DNA of 64,000 nt from Parapristionchus giblindavisi (Eukaryota; Nematoda; Chromadorea; Rhabditida; Diplogasteridae), in assembly GCA_943737045.1 (NCBI GenBank), contig CALSFV010000314.1, forward strand, positions 241,001-305,000. Direction: 5' to 3'. Both the position numbers and the translations under genes were made by a program. The first letter of the stretch is position 1. Every line of letters begins with the position of its first letter. Below are positions 37,851 to 51,000 of this stretch, piece after piece. The notes beneath the pieces were generated by a model that saw only the letters and a list, made by a program, of their open reading frames with translations, was not told the origin of the DNA and did no database searches.

Positions 37851-38289
37851 CTATTAGATTGTACACTTTCGTTTATCTATCTCAAATACGTTGATTGACT
37901 TGCAGATTGCACAACCCCATGCAAGAGCTCCCAATCTTTGTAATTTTTTAGACCTCGGGCTTGCATAACCAAATGCCAGAGCAAGCTTACGATGTTGGAA
38001 AGATAGTGGCTCATATATTCATGTTAAAATCATCACCAACAAAGTTAAAAATAAGTAGTCTGCAGATTGTACATAAGTACATTCCTTCGTAACCGATATC
38101 TCGCAGCCCATCAACCTTGAAAAGGGCTCTATATCTATCTATCTCTCGCTCACTCGAACGGAAATGGCCTGTCTTGATGAAGATATTCCCATCCTAAGTC
38201 CATCCATCTATCTTTCTTCCTACTCACCCATCGTTCTTCATTCTCTTTTGTGACGTAGTGAGTTCTCCAACAGTCAAGACCACTTATTC

Positions 38290-38415
38290 TTCTTTTGCAG
38301 CGCAATTGGAAGATAGCATCGCTTTGGTAGCACCAAAGTGGGGCGCTGGCAATACTCTCTCATTGTTATGGTATACGAGAGAGCGGAGAGTAAAATTAGC
38401 TCGGCGTGCGCCTTT
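38290..38415. repeat. Dispersed self-complementary repeat copy
   Basis: The right half reads GAGAGTAAAATTAGCTCGG then GTGCGCCTTTA, matching the family consensus; the left half is diverged. A 75-codon frame through it is not believed. Confidence 0.55.
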
Positions 38416-39734
38416 AAGTAATGATTTTGAGAAACTTCTGCTCCCACACTTATGTAGACATGCTTCTCAGGTTAATCGATCTTAAAGGATGTGACCTTCC
38501 CGGATAGGAATACCCAGAGGAAGTCGAGAGGAGTGGTACCAGAATCGTTGGGTTCATAACAAATGTTAAAGGATAACAACAAGTTTTCGGCTTGTTCCAG
38601 TTCAGTTCTCTCGATTGAGTGGAACCGAATGTTTAATTGAATTGGAAGCGGTTTCGGGAGCGATAACGACTTGTCGAACTCCCTTTCATGTAATCAATCG
38701 ATCGACCTTGTAATGTTTCGGTACATTTCCATCTTAATCAGTACACTTTATCAATCGATTGATCGATTAGTAAAGTACAGTTTTTCGTACTTAAACTATC
38801 CACTGTGCCACTCTATCTCGAAGTAGTGTTTACTGACAAAGTACACAGTGAAGTAAGAGTAAACGAAGATGCTAGAATGTCCGAAAAGTGCTTTTATCGC
38901 TACAGTGTAGCTTTGTCCCTTAGATCATTGAATTAGGAACAATCTCATCAAAATAATGAAGACAATGATGCATTGTAATGAAGTTTTATGGGACAGAAAA
39001 ATCACTACGACCCTTTAATCAATTTTGTCACGTAGTCTGTACGGACGTTTGTCTGTTGTCTTGTGGTATTGTGTAGTGTTTAATGGATCCCTTGTGTCTT
39101 GTTAGCACGGAATTGTGCTGTTCTTTCCAATACACTGAGATATATTGTCAATATAATCACTGTTATTGTGAACAATTAAAGTAATTGATCATCTGATAAT
39201 TTCCAACCATAAACAATATGATAATAGACTTTCTAGAATATTCTACGCTCTTCTAGTCTTGCAATCACTATGTCGATATTGATTCCAAATGAACAATTCA
39301 CTTCTTCCATCAATGTAAATAAGTAATCACGAGAGGAGATATTTGTCAAAAGATGAGTAAGAAGAATGAATGGATGTAAAAGTCATTAAGAGTGGCATTA
39401 TGTCGTTCTCTGTCCCCTCAATCAACCCATTAACACTCTCCACGTGTGCCTTCACGTGTAGAACATTCCCAAAATATCTACCATTCTCTCCCTCTCCTTA
39501 TGCTGTATCTCTCCTTATTCACCACCTCTCACCTTCATTCTTCTTCATCAAGCAAAGTACGCTAACCGGCACAGGTTCTCACCTTTTACAAGCGAGTGAT
39601 CATAAAAGAGTGAGATTTATAGGAAAGCGACAAATAATGGTATCTTCGGGCTGCCTAAATATGATAAAATCAAATAAAGTACGCCCGAAATCAATTATTT
39701 TAAAAAAAACATTAATTGACATTGTACACGTATA

Positions 39735-40250
39735 CAGTACAGCCCGGTCGTGTTTTGTACACATTCTACGCTGCGCTCCGCTGCGGGGCGCATTTGGACG
39801 ACATCATTTTTCTCCTTTGCGTATGAATTTTTTTTGAATTCTCATAGTCTTAATCATAAGTTTTCGTGATAAAAAATTCTTTTAATGACTAAAGAAACCG
39901 ATACAACATTTTTATTAATGAGAAAAAACAATTAAAAGGCAAATCACACTGGTCCGAAAATGGTGACTATTAATTTATTGGACGATCGCCGTAAGACCTA
40001 ATTTAAAATTTACAGTACCCATCATTTTCGGACCTGTGTGATTTGCCTTTTAATAGTTTTTTCTCATTAATAAAAATGTTGTATCGGTATCTTTAGTCAT
40101 TTAAAGAACTTTTTATCACGAAAACTTATGATTAAGACTTTGAGAATTCAAAAAAAATTCATACGCAAAGGAGAAAAATGATGTCGTCAAAAAGCGCCCT
40201 GCAGCGGAGCGCAGCGCAGAATGTGTACAAAACACGACCGGGCTGTACTG
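39735..40250. mobile_element. 516-bp TA-flanked fold-back element
   Basis: Ends CAGTACAGCCCGGTCGTG and its complement, flanked by TA. Arms of about 230 bp differ at scattered positions. Each arm carries a GCTCCGCTGC-type GC-rich patch. No coding content. Confidence 0.8.
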
Positions 40251-40359
40251 TAAATGTTCTTAACTTTTTGCTATTTATGTGTAAGAAAATTGTACGTAGC
40301 TAAAAAAATTGCAAAATAAGTCTGATTTACTTATGACCGAAACCGGTACCTATATTATT

Positions 40360-40420
40360 CAAACGAGATTCAAACGAGATGCTTTACCCATTGGGTCACG
40401 CTAGTAGACATGCTTGGTAT
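40360..40420 (-). repeat. tRNA-like relic
   Basis: The minus strand shows TAGCGTGACCCAATGGGTAAAGC, an A-box-like D-arm segment, but no good B box follows at the right spacing. Confidence 0.25.
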
Positions 40421-40919
40421 TTTGCCTCTTAGCAAGGAAAACTCCACCAAACCTTTTCCGGCTTATTCACATTGATTTCAGGCAGACTTTTATTTTATTG
40501 CTAGAGTTTATCATATTGACGCAGCTCGAAGATATCCTCAATAGTCGAGTTCCCATAAGTATCACCTTTTTATGATCACTCCCTTGTTAGAGAGATCTCT
40601 ATTCGGTTCTAGAGCTGCTTGCCAAGTTCACTTAAGAATTGTTTACAAATACTGAACGTGAAAGACAATATATGAGAATGCATGACAGTTGAAAACAATT
40701 GTAGTGATGTCAAAAGATTATGAATGATGTAAGGAAATTAATCCTCATGGGCTTGTGCGTCATGTTTCGCAGTCTTGAAAGCGACCGTAGTTTCCAAGAG
40801 GATTACATCGCTAGACAACTTTATCAACCATCGAGGGACTCTGACTGAGATACTATATCGAATTGCCTTTTTAGTAAGTTCATGATCTCAGAGATCCTCA
40901 ATGGTACCCTTGTGATATA

Positions 40920-41399
40920 CAGCAGCGGCCAAAAAGAATATGAGAATGGAACATCGTGTTTTTTGAATGTAACTTTTTTTCATAATTGATGAATCGTTCT
41001 GAAAATTTTTGTAGAACCGTACCACGAATGTATTTTTGATTGGTATATTAAAATTACCAATTGTAGTAAATTACACACTGACCTACACCATTATTTTCAA
41101 AAATCGGAAAATTGAAGATTATCATTTTTCGTTGTTTTTTTTGTCCCCAAATTGATTCTTCCAATCCCTCCTTTTGATTTCATTATCGTAGTGTACTTTC
41201 CAAAGATTTTGATTACCGGATGTGATTTGTTGATTTTGCGATTTTTGACAATTTGATAATATCAATTTTTTGTAGGGTGTGTAGATTCGGTGCTATATAT
41301 CCTTCATTTCCACATATAAAAAATTCCGGATATTTCATTAACGTTGAAAAAAAACACACTAAAAAAATCACGATGTTTAATTCTTTTTTCCCGCTACTG
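40920..41399. mobile_element. 480-bp TA-flanked non-autonomous element
   Basis: Ends CAGCAGCGGCCAAAAAGAAT on the left and the complement of CAGTAGCGGGAAAAAAGAAT on the right, with TA on both sides. The inverted repeats are about 55 bp. CAG-type ends and the TA duplication suggest mobilisation by a Tc1/mariner-type enzyme. AT-rich interior, no coding content. Confidence 0.7.
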
Positions 41400-42017
41400 T
41401 ATGTAATCCTTTAAGAATCTACCATAGCTTTCAATTCTTCCTTTTTTGAAAGAATGCATTTTTGCTGTCACGTTATGATGTCATAATCAGTCCTTTCTGG
41501 ACTAATGCACTAACACCTTTACAGCACCTATGGAGCATGTTACCTAGTCTGAGAGTCTGACTTTTGGATGATTCGTTGTTATTACAGAAAATACAAAAAA
41601 ATGAATAGTGCAGTTCCCCTGTATTACACCCCACTCTCGCCTTGTCAACCCCGAAGTTTCTAGTTTTCATTTGTTCAGGTGTAATTTGTGATAGGTCCCA
41701 TCATCGACCTTTATTCGTCGTTATCTCTCTACCTTTTTCTTTCGTTCTGGCCATTCTCAAGGATTCACAAGAAATGAATAATGCCCTAACTGTTCAATTT
41801 ACCATCGTTCGCACTCTCGTGACGGACTGTCACTATCGATTATTGTATTTTATCGTCTATGACAGGGAGAATCCCATTTCCAAGCTTGAGATATCTTGTG
41901 ATGGCCCATTCGAAATAAATCTACATTATATTTAATACTATTTTTTAAACTCATCATACTTCTGTGTCTCGTACTTATTTATAAACACTTTCCCTTGAAG
42001 TAATAGAATAATTGCAA

Positions 42018-42023
42018 TTTATT
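42018..42023 (-). terminator. Polyadenylation signal of the mucin-like gene
   Basis: AATAAA on the minus strand about 60 bases after the TAG at 42086-42084. It supports the last exon of the mucin-like gene model. Confidence 0.55.
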
Positions 42024-42083
42024 TACTTATGTAAAAATCGTCATCACTTTTGATTGTCCTAAATGTGAATTATCCTGAATTGT

Positions 42084-45000
42084 CTAAAGATCGAAATATT
42101 GGAAAATTCTCATGGCGATCCCAATCAAAGAACAAAATACGATTGTAAGGAGAGATCTTGAACTTTGTCTTCTCTCATGATCGTCGAAATACGAATCGAC
42201 TAGAGTAAAGTGTGATAATTGTTTCAAAGTGAAAGAATTCAGCAAATTATGATTGCTTTTTCTCTGTTAGAAACGTTACAAACACAAATACTTCGCATGA
42301 AAGTGAAATCAAGCGATTTTCTTTACATAAAACTGTGAGAGTGTTGCAGTTTGGGCACCCAGACACGTCACCTATCGTATACTTCAGTGTGTACTTTCAC
42401 GCCTTATAGTGCAAAACCGCATCCGGAAACAGGAACCGTAACCGGAAAATGGGTCAGAGATTCACTTACCATCGACGATAAGAGCGACTGTAGTGGACGA
42501 TGACGTGTCTGGAATACACATTTATTAACAACTAGTATTTCGGATCAAGCAATTTTTCGTTGAATATACGATAATGACTTTAAAAAGTTTTCATTTTTAA
42601 CAATAGTTTCGACTTCCAAAGTTAATAGAACACTATGAGCGATATCGGACGCCTACATCAATAGACATTGCAATGAATCATGATTTAAAAAATCATGATT
42701 AATCGTTTCCTTTTTGTCAAAAATTTTATGTTGTCCGGATACAAATCAAAATTAATTTGTTGAAGGTTAAAGATTAATGTGGGGGTGTGACGATGACAAA
42801 ACTTTGTCTGTCATTACTGATAAAATTGATGAACAACTTACTAATGGACATTTCATTTAGTGATGAAATGTAATAGAGTTACTAATTAATACAAAAGATT
42901 CCTTTTATCATTAAAAGTAATGCGATCTTAACGAGTTTGAGTTGTTTTGCAAGCGATTTTTAATCAAGAAAATATTTAAAATTGTTGAAACTTAAACCGG
43001 TCGATCAAAAATTAATGAAGAAACATACGATTTATTTTTAGAATAGGGTTCAATGTTTCAGATCTTCATAAATAAATAATAATGATGATAACGAAAATGA
43101 ACCTACTCGATACTATCGTACTTTCTCTTGTGGAGCCGCTAATGAAGATGAGGTCGGAATCATCGTCCGGAAGCGCTTAAAAATACCCTATAGTTTTTAA
43201 CAAAACGGCTAAAGTTATTTGATACTCTAGCCTGAAATAACAGTGCTTGTAAGAACACCGCGCGGGTTCAATTCCCGCTTGCTTTTGTCTGTACATTTTT
43301 CATTCAAGGGGGGGGTATCCTATAGTTTAGCGATTTTTTGTGCATGCAGACAGATGCGATCTATAGTTCAGCATAACAAGTTTAATCACGAAAAGCTTAA
43401 AATTGGCTGTTTATTTAAAGCGTACATTTTGTAACAGCGTTACCGTTCGCTTCTGTCACGGGCCTTCCCGATGAATCAGTTACCGTCACTATCTTCGTTG
43501 GAAATGGTGTTACTGAAAATCTTATTATTTTATCCAAAAGTACTAATTTAGAAAATGAACGCAAAGGAGCAGTCCCAGCACATCATAGTTATATGCTCTG
43601 ATTAATTTTAAGCTATGCCTGATCATATTCAAACAGAAATCCATTGAATTTCCATCTGAACATAGAAACCCTTATGCACTGTTACATTTACCTTACGTGC
43701 ATACGCCGTAACCCGCTCCGTCGCGTGTCCGACGCGGCGGAGGGGGTTACGGCGTAGGCACGTAAGGTAAATGTAACAGCGCATTACTGATTTCAGTGAC
43801 GGGTCTGCCAGATGAATCGATGATTGTTTGTCCTTTGGAGTCGGTTACCACTCTAGATAAAGGCGTTGTAGATGAGGGAGCGACTGTAATATTATTTATA
43901 TATTTTATTCTGTTAGAAAAAAAAATTAACCATGCTCTTTAGATTTCCGAAATCGTGCTCTCTCGTCTAGCAGAGCAAACAAAGGAAAATAAGAACTGCA
44001 AAACTGAGAGGGCTAATTTGCAATTTCAATTTTGGGCAACTTTCTTACTCTATGCAAAATAACTAAAATAATCATACAAAGGTAAGATTCCCCAAAAGAG
44101 TTTGCTTGGTCAGGTAAAGACTTTTAGAGTATTTCGTCATCTTGTTTGTACCTGTCACAGTGACTGGCTTCCCACTGCTGTCCGTGACGACTTTCCCGCT
44201 CGAATCCGTTATCGTCACTACTTTCGGAGTTGATGCAGGGACTGGATTTAGGGTATTTATTTATTTTTACATCATATATCATAAAAATGTTTCTACATTG
44301 TGAAATACGATAAAATGCGTAAGTAAATCAGTAAGTATTGCTCTGTCCAAGTATGATAGGAGTAGCAAAGATAACTCTCTTCGTTTCGGGCACTCTCTCG
44401 TCTCTGATTCTTTTCTTTTCAGATCCTTGAATAGTACAAGAGACGTTGCTCATGAACTTAGTCAATATTTAAAGGCGCACCGAGCTAATTTTACTCTTTA
44501 AAATTAGCTCGGGTGTGCCTTTTAAAAAACGTATCATATCGGAACGAATTTTCTTAAGCAACCTGTCACAGTGGCTGGCTTTCCACTGCTGTCTGTAATT
44601 GCCTTTCCACTCGAATCCGTAAGTATCTCAACTTTAGGAGTTGGCGTAGTAACTGTAAAACATATTTTTTACATTGATAATTTGCTCCGGTATTTTGGGG
44701 TGGCTGTTTTAGCACTTTCCAGAATACAAGCTTCTGCCTAGTTCTGCCTGACCAGTTTAGTCACGAAAAAACGGGTCCCCGTCTTCAAGCCTCATTTTGA
44801 ATAATAAGTTAAATGGCATTTGTACCTGTCACAGTGATTGGCTTTCCACTGCTGTCCGTTACGATCTTTCCACTGGAATCGGTAAGTGTCTCAAACTTCG
44901 GAGTAGCCGTAGTCACTGAAATTATTGATCGAAATCATTAAATTGACTTATTATAAAAAAGTAAGAGTAAAGTGTGGAACGATATACATATGCGGTTATA

Positions 45001-48000
45001 TTCGAAACACCTTACCAAGCTGCGTCACCGGTTTTCCCGAACTATCGGTAACTACTGATCCATTCTTGTTCGTTACGATGACGCTCTTTTGTGTAGTTGC
45101 TAAAAACTCGGTGTATATATTAAATTAAATACTTTGTTTTATTTATTTACTTAATGTATTCTAGGGTTCGTTCGCATCATGGAAAGAGTTCTTTGCACGC
45201 AGCCCTACTCTCACACCCTCAGAGACAAAGAATGTGTGAGAGCGCAGAGTTTCAGAATTACTAAGTTATTCATTCCTTTAATGAGTACATTCGGTAGGAT
45301 CATTATGGTCTCACTTCTTCTACCTTCGCATTTTTAATACTTGACCTGAGCAGTTATTTATTATTCGGTTCGAATTGATGCATCATAAATAATTAATATT
45401 GAATATTTCACTCATTTAGTGGTTCTATTTTGATTGCCTAAAAAGTATTATTGTATGATTACCGGTGACTGTGACAGGATTGCCGCTCTTGTCTGTCACA
45501 ATCGATCCATTCGAATTAGTTACGTATACCGGCTTCGAAGTGGTCGGTGTCGTTACTGTAGAAAAAGTAATGGAACATATCGTATTTTCTAAAGTCAAAT
45601 CTAGCTTATTGTCCTTGTTCGTACGACGGAGATTTCATGTAATCTTATATAGTGATTAGGCTATTCTGTTAAATTTTTAATCGAGACCAAAGATACCTGT
45701 ACCGGTGAGAGGCGCAGTCTTTGTAGAAGCTGAATTAATTTTAAAATAATTTTATAAATTATAAATAAAAAAACTTAATTTTTTCATATGAGCGAGGCCA
45801 AAGTTGCCCTAACCTGAAACAGTAATCGGCTTTCCACTAGAGTCTGTTACTGTACTGCCGTTTATTTTCACATACTCGGATGTAGCTGTTGCGACTGAAA
45901 ATTTGTGAATTATTGTTTGATTTAAAGGTTTCCTTGAAGGCCCAATCAAGATTTTTGACTCTCCGCTCTGACCAAGCGTTCCCACTTTCCAACAAAGGGA
46001 GAGAGCGTTTTTCAGAGTTAGAGTTTCAAACCTGCTGAGGGTGCGCCTTTAAGGTACAGCTGACCTGTGACCGTTACTGGCTGTCCACTCGAATCCGTTA
46101 CAATGCTTCCGTTTCTTGTCACATATCGGAATGTGGGTCTCGGAACTGCAGAAAAGAGTAAGAGTTTCAGAAAATTGATAACATCATTATCCAAAATATT
46201 TTTTAAAATAAATAGAAACTGAGATTCCAGTTCAGTAAACAATCACCTGCAACAGTAATTGGATTTCCATCCTTTCCCGTGATGGTACTGCCGTCCTTGT
46301 CCGTGGCATATTGTACCGTTCCTGCTATGAACATTATAATAAAACTTTTAAAAATATTATATCTATTTCTGTATTTTTGTGTATTAATATTTGTTGTATT
46401 GTTTGCCATACGAGTGCAAGCGAAAAGAAACAGAGCCAAAGCCAAATTCTACTATGAAGTATTCTTATTTCCGAAATCTTTCATTTTGATCAAGTAAGTA
46501 GAGACATATCTAGATATTTTACTTCGTTTTTACCTATTTTGTTCCATACAATATTCCATTCTCAAGAAATGCAAGTACCTGATGCAGTAACTGTGATTGA
46601 TCCATTATCACTGCCTGTAATCTCCGATCCGTCAGTGTCCGACTTCTTCGACGTCGTTGATGCAACTGGATCAATGAGATATTTTAGAATATTTAAAAAT
46701 TCAAATTTGCTAAACCATTATTTAGAACGTGATCGGTGTTTCAATCAGGTGTTTCATGTGTGAAAGATCAAAGATCATTGTCTTACCTGTAACAGTAATC
46801 GGCTGCCCATTTGAATCTGTCACTATACTACCATCCGTGTTCGTTACTATCTGCACTCCTGGTGTGGCATCTGCGAAAAAAACAACAAAAATATTTATAT
46901 TTATATTGATTTTCACTTTCCGGGCATGTACATAATCCATATTTCGATAGTACATTCAACTTCTAGGACTACCAAACAATGTCTATACCCGTTTTAGGTA
47001 TCTCGGGAAGTTGCGAACTCGATTTCGAAACATTTGCTGTCTTTCCAGACTCTGCTGGTGTCGTTTTGTGAACTGAAAATGCAATTTAGTTAAAATAATT
47101 GACCTTTGAGAATTATTGATTTTTCCCATGGGATTGTAACTCCGTATGCGACCGTTGTGGGGCCAATAATATTTTTTAACACTCTCTCGCCTCTTATTTA
47201 CTTTAGCTTTGCAAAGTCAGGAAAGTAAAAAAAAGAGCCGAGGATGTTTGTTAAACGAAGAGAGTTTTTCTCTGCTTTACTTTTCTCTTCACAAATTTTC
47301 AACAGAGCATTAAAAAGTGCCTTTGACAGCAGGGCTAGTGCCATCATCGTCTCTTTCCTCCGACCCGTAGTCTTCTTCTGCATGTTCCTCATCAGTAGAA
47401 GATTTCGAAGCTTCTAAGAATTTTCATTTTTATGGATAAATTTAGATTATAAATGCCACGGGGAAATAAAAATATATAGATAATGGATAAAATTACGTGT
47501 TGTTTTAGATCCAGCTGAAGAAACTTTCGGTTGATCTGATGCAGAACCGGAACCGGTACCATCTTTTCCATCGTTCCCGGTTGCCGTAGTTGATTTACCT
47601 TGAACTTTGAAGACTCATTCAGTTATTTGTAGGCATCATCTACATGGTATCTTTATATCCCCTTCGTAATGAACTATGTATATAATTTTGCCATTGCTTA
47701 TGTTTATGGAAAAATCTTCACTTCCTCACTACATTGGTAGTTCCCACTGACTAGTACAAATTGTTAACATTCTAGGTTAAATTTTTCATAACTTTGGAGG
47801 AACAGTTACACAAGAGTTGGTTCTGTCACATTCATAATTACTGTGGTTGTGATATAACGATGATACATGTGAAAGTTTCTTTAGTACAATTTGGTATTTC
47901 GTAGTTCTCTTATTGTTTATCGCTAGGGCAGTGGCTAGCAATGCTCGAGAGACACTTCCTCCCTTTCCCAGGGCTGTTTTCACGTCAGTCTATCGATTAA

Positions 48001-51000
48001 GTTGATGCTAAAGTCTCTTTACAATACTTTGCTCTCGTACCTCTCTTGTTGTTTATCTCTTGTGCCTCTGCTCTCAATGCTCGAGAGACACTCTCCTCCC
48101 TGCCTAGGGTTGTTTTCGCGTCAGTCCATCTAGTCGTCCGGCTGAGAATATGTTTTCTTCCCAATCGATTGTGTATTCTTTTGATCTCCTTTTTTCTCAC
48201 TCTCTCGCTAGGACAATGAGCATAGTTGATCTATATAAAGCGTTTAAAATCGAAATAAATGTAAAAAAATACCTCTTGTATTCTATTCATATAGTGACGA
48301 ACACTAAACGTTTTGTACACTCCCCTATCGTGTGTTTGCTGTTGTAGCTATTACTTTTGAACCCCCACATTCGTTCGTTTCCTTATCTATATCGTACCTT
48401 TCAGCAATGTCTACTTCTTTCATTGGTGATGTCTGGAGGTCTAACGTAGGAAAACATCCCACCATTAGCTATCGCGTACGTTTCTATTTTGTTTTGAAAT
48501 AATATTATGCACATCTCCCATTGAATATTCAGATGGAGGTGATAGAGAGTGCACGCAACGAGAGAGTTATAGAATCCATAGCGCATAACTGTCGTCGTAG
48601 TGTAGTGGTGAACGCAGTCGACTGTCACCCGTACAGTCGCGGGTTCGAGTCCCACCTCCAACCTGCGTGTAGACCTGGTCTTGGCATATGTGTTATTCCA
48701 TGCTCGAACCGTAGGGAAATCGTACAGCTCTAACATAGTCCGCTCTGGACAGTTCATTCCAGAGCGGTTCCATATGTGCGACAATTACATTTTGTCTAAT
48801 TTATGTCAACAGTTTCAACATCTTTTTTTAAATTTTGTTTGTTTCCTGAAGGTGCCCAATACGGATTCATACATATCCTTCATATACCATAAGAAGTACA
48901 ACAGTGCGAAGGAAACATATCGATATGTGTGCAGTCACTGTGTCGCTGTGAGCAAAAAAGCCCGAGGAGGAAAGAGTGCCGGCTATAGGGTTAGTTCCAC
49001 GTCTACTTCTATTGCCGTATGCTATTCTCTCGAACATTGGATAAAAACGGTAACTGATAAATATTGATTGGGATTCCTCGGCTTACAGGCCGCTTCTATA
49101 CCTTCTTAATTTAGTCGAGGGTAGAGACGATCTCAATTTTTAAATGGAATATTCTACTCTTATAAAAATGAGTACAGGTTAAATTCCTCTCCGAAGAAGA
49201 AGCGGAGTTCCTCAGTGATCCTTCAGTGCGAACAGATCATATTTGCGAATATTGGACACTGTCCACAGCACGATACGAGCACAAAGTGGCCGCACGCATT
49301 GCGTAAGTATCCACACAATTCTACAATCCACTATACACCTCAGTTCTTATCAACCATTTTCTCCATCTAGCAAATGATCCAATGGTTAAAGGGAGCGCTA
49401 CCTCACTCAATGACCTCTTCATTGCGCACACTATTTCTCTTTTCTCTAACAACGAGAGAGTGTTGCGCGTTGAAGAGACCATTGAGAGGTTATACTCTAC
49501 TCTCTTTAATTTTACTCATTCATTTTAAAATTCACGTTTCGTATATGACAACTCAAAATGTTGACCCATTGAAGTTTCTCATTATAAAGTTGCAGCAAAG
49601 CAAAGAGTGTACAATACGCGCAACAGATAGCTGACGATGATCATAGCCATCCGAGTCAGGTCATAAGCGAGACAATCATCGAAATTGTCAAGGGGGCCGT
49701 GAGTTTAACCTATATTGTGAACTACTTTAGCTCAAAGTGTTTAAATTTCATTAATTAAAAATAATTATAAATATGTCCTTAACATAAATATGTCCTTAAG
49801 GGTAACATTGTTTCTGGTCGAATCGATCCAGAAAAATGTGCTGCGATCGCCTATGCTTACGGAGCAGCGCAGCATAGCAAACAATTATTTCGTGACGTCA
49901 GAAGGTAGAGCGAATCGATATTTCACAAAATAATCAGTACATTTGAGGGAGCGCAGAAAACGCCTTGCAAATGCTGATGCAGATGTCCTACTTAGCTCTT
50001 CCGATTCATCCTCGAACTGCCTCACAATCAATGATAATACATGTAAATAAGCATGGTTTGCTATTCTCATCAGCTCATAGTGATGTCATTTTGATTGTAT
50101 TCATTGTTTCTTTACTTTGAAATAGAGAATGATGAACGCTTATTTTGCAAGAGTTGCCGAGAAAACTGCCGCTTTTTCGCTAACTCTAGTTTATCGAATT
50201 TCTTTCATTTTAGCGAACAAAAATACTTTACGTGAATATCCCTCTCTTTCAGCAAAGACAACTTCGTTCATAGGAAATGTCTGGAGATCAACTGTTGGAA
50301 AACATCGAACCATTGGATATCGCGTACGTTTTTGCTTTTTAAAACTTTAAAGACATACCCCGATCTAATTTCACTCTACGCATTGTCAATACTCTCTCGT
50401 AGACAAAGAAAACTAGAGAGTGTGGCCAGAGAGGAGAGTAAAATTAGCTCGGGTTGTTCCTTTAAAATAAATCTTTGTTGACAAATCGAGAGAGAGATGA
50501 AATGCGAGAGCACTAACAATAAGAGTCGCTTTCGCTTTCGCTGCATGTACATATTTTGTTTGTTACAGGTGCCAAACACGGATTCGTATCTATCCTTCAT
50601 ATACAACAGAAACTGTCACGATAGGAAAGAAACATATCGATATGTGTGCAGTCACTGTAACACAATGAGAACAAGACTAGGAAGAGGAAAGAGAGCGGCT
50701 TATACGGTTTGTTTCATACATATTATTGCTATGAATACATTCATTAAAAGGGTTTTGCAACTCTATGCTCTGACAATGCTCTCTCACTTTCTTTGTTTTC
50801 AAGAAAGTTTTGACAGAGCGGGGTATAAAATTAGCGCGGAATGTGCCTTTAAAACGCGTTCTCCATAAGAGCGGAGGGGGCAGGGCACAATGTTTCAAAA
50901 TCATCCTAGGCGACTCACATTTGATGGTTGGAGTCACTAGGGGCGGGATACACTTCAGCCAAAAAATTGACCCGAATTATCGATTTTTGATCTACCAAAA

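Noticed and set aside
39370..39837. 155-codon plus-strand frame
   Set aside because: Its right part lies in the arm of a TA-flanked fold-back; no domain recognised.
48590..48665. Functional tRNA gene
   Set aside because: A and B boxes are good, but acceptor and anticodon stems do not pair and similar cassettes lie in mobile elements.
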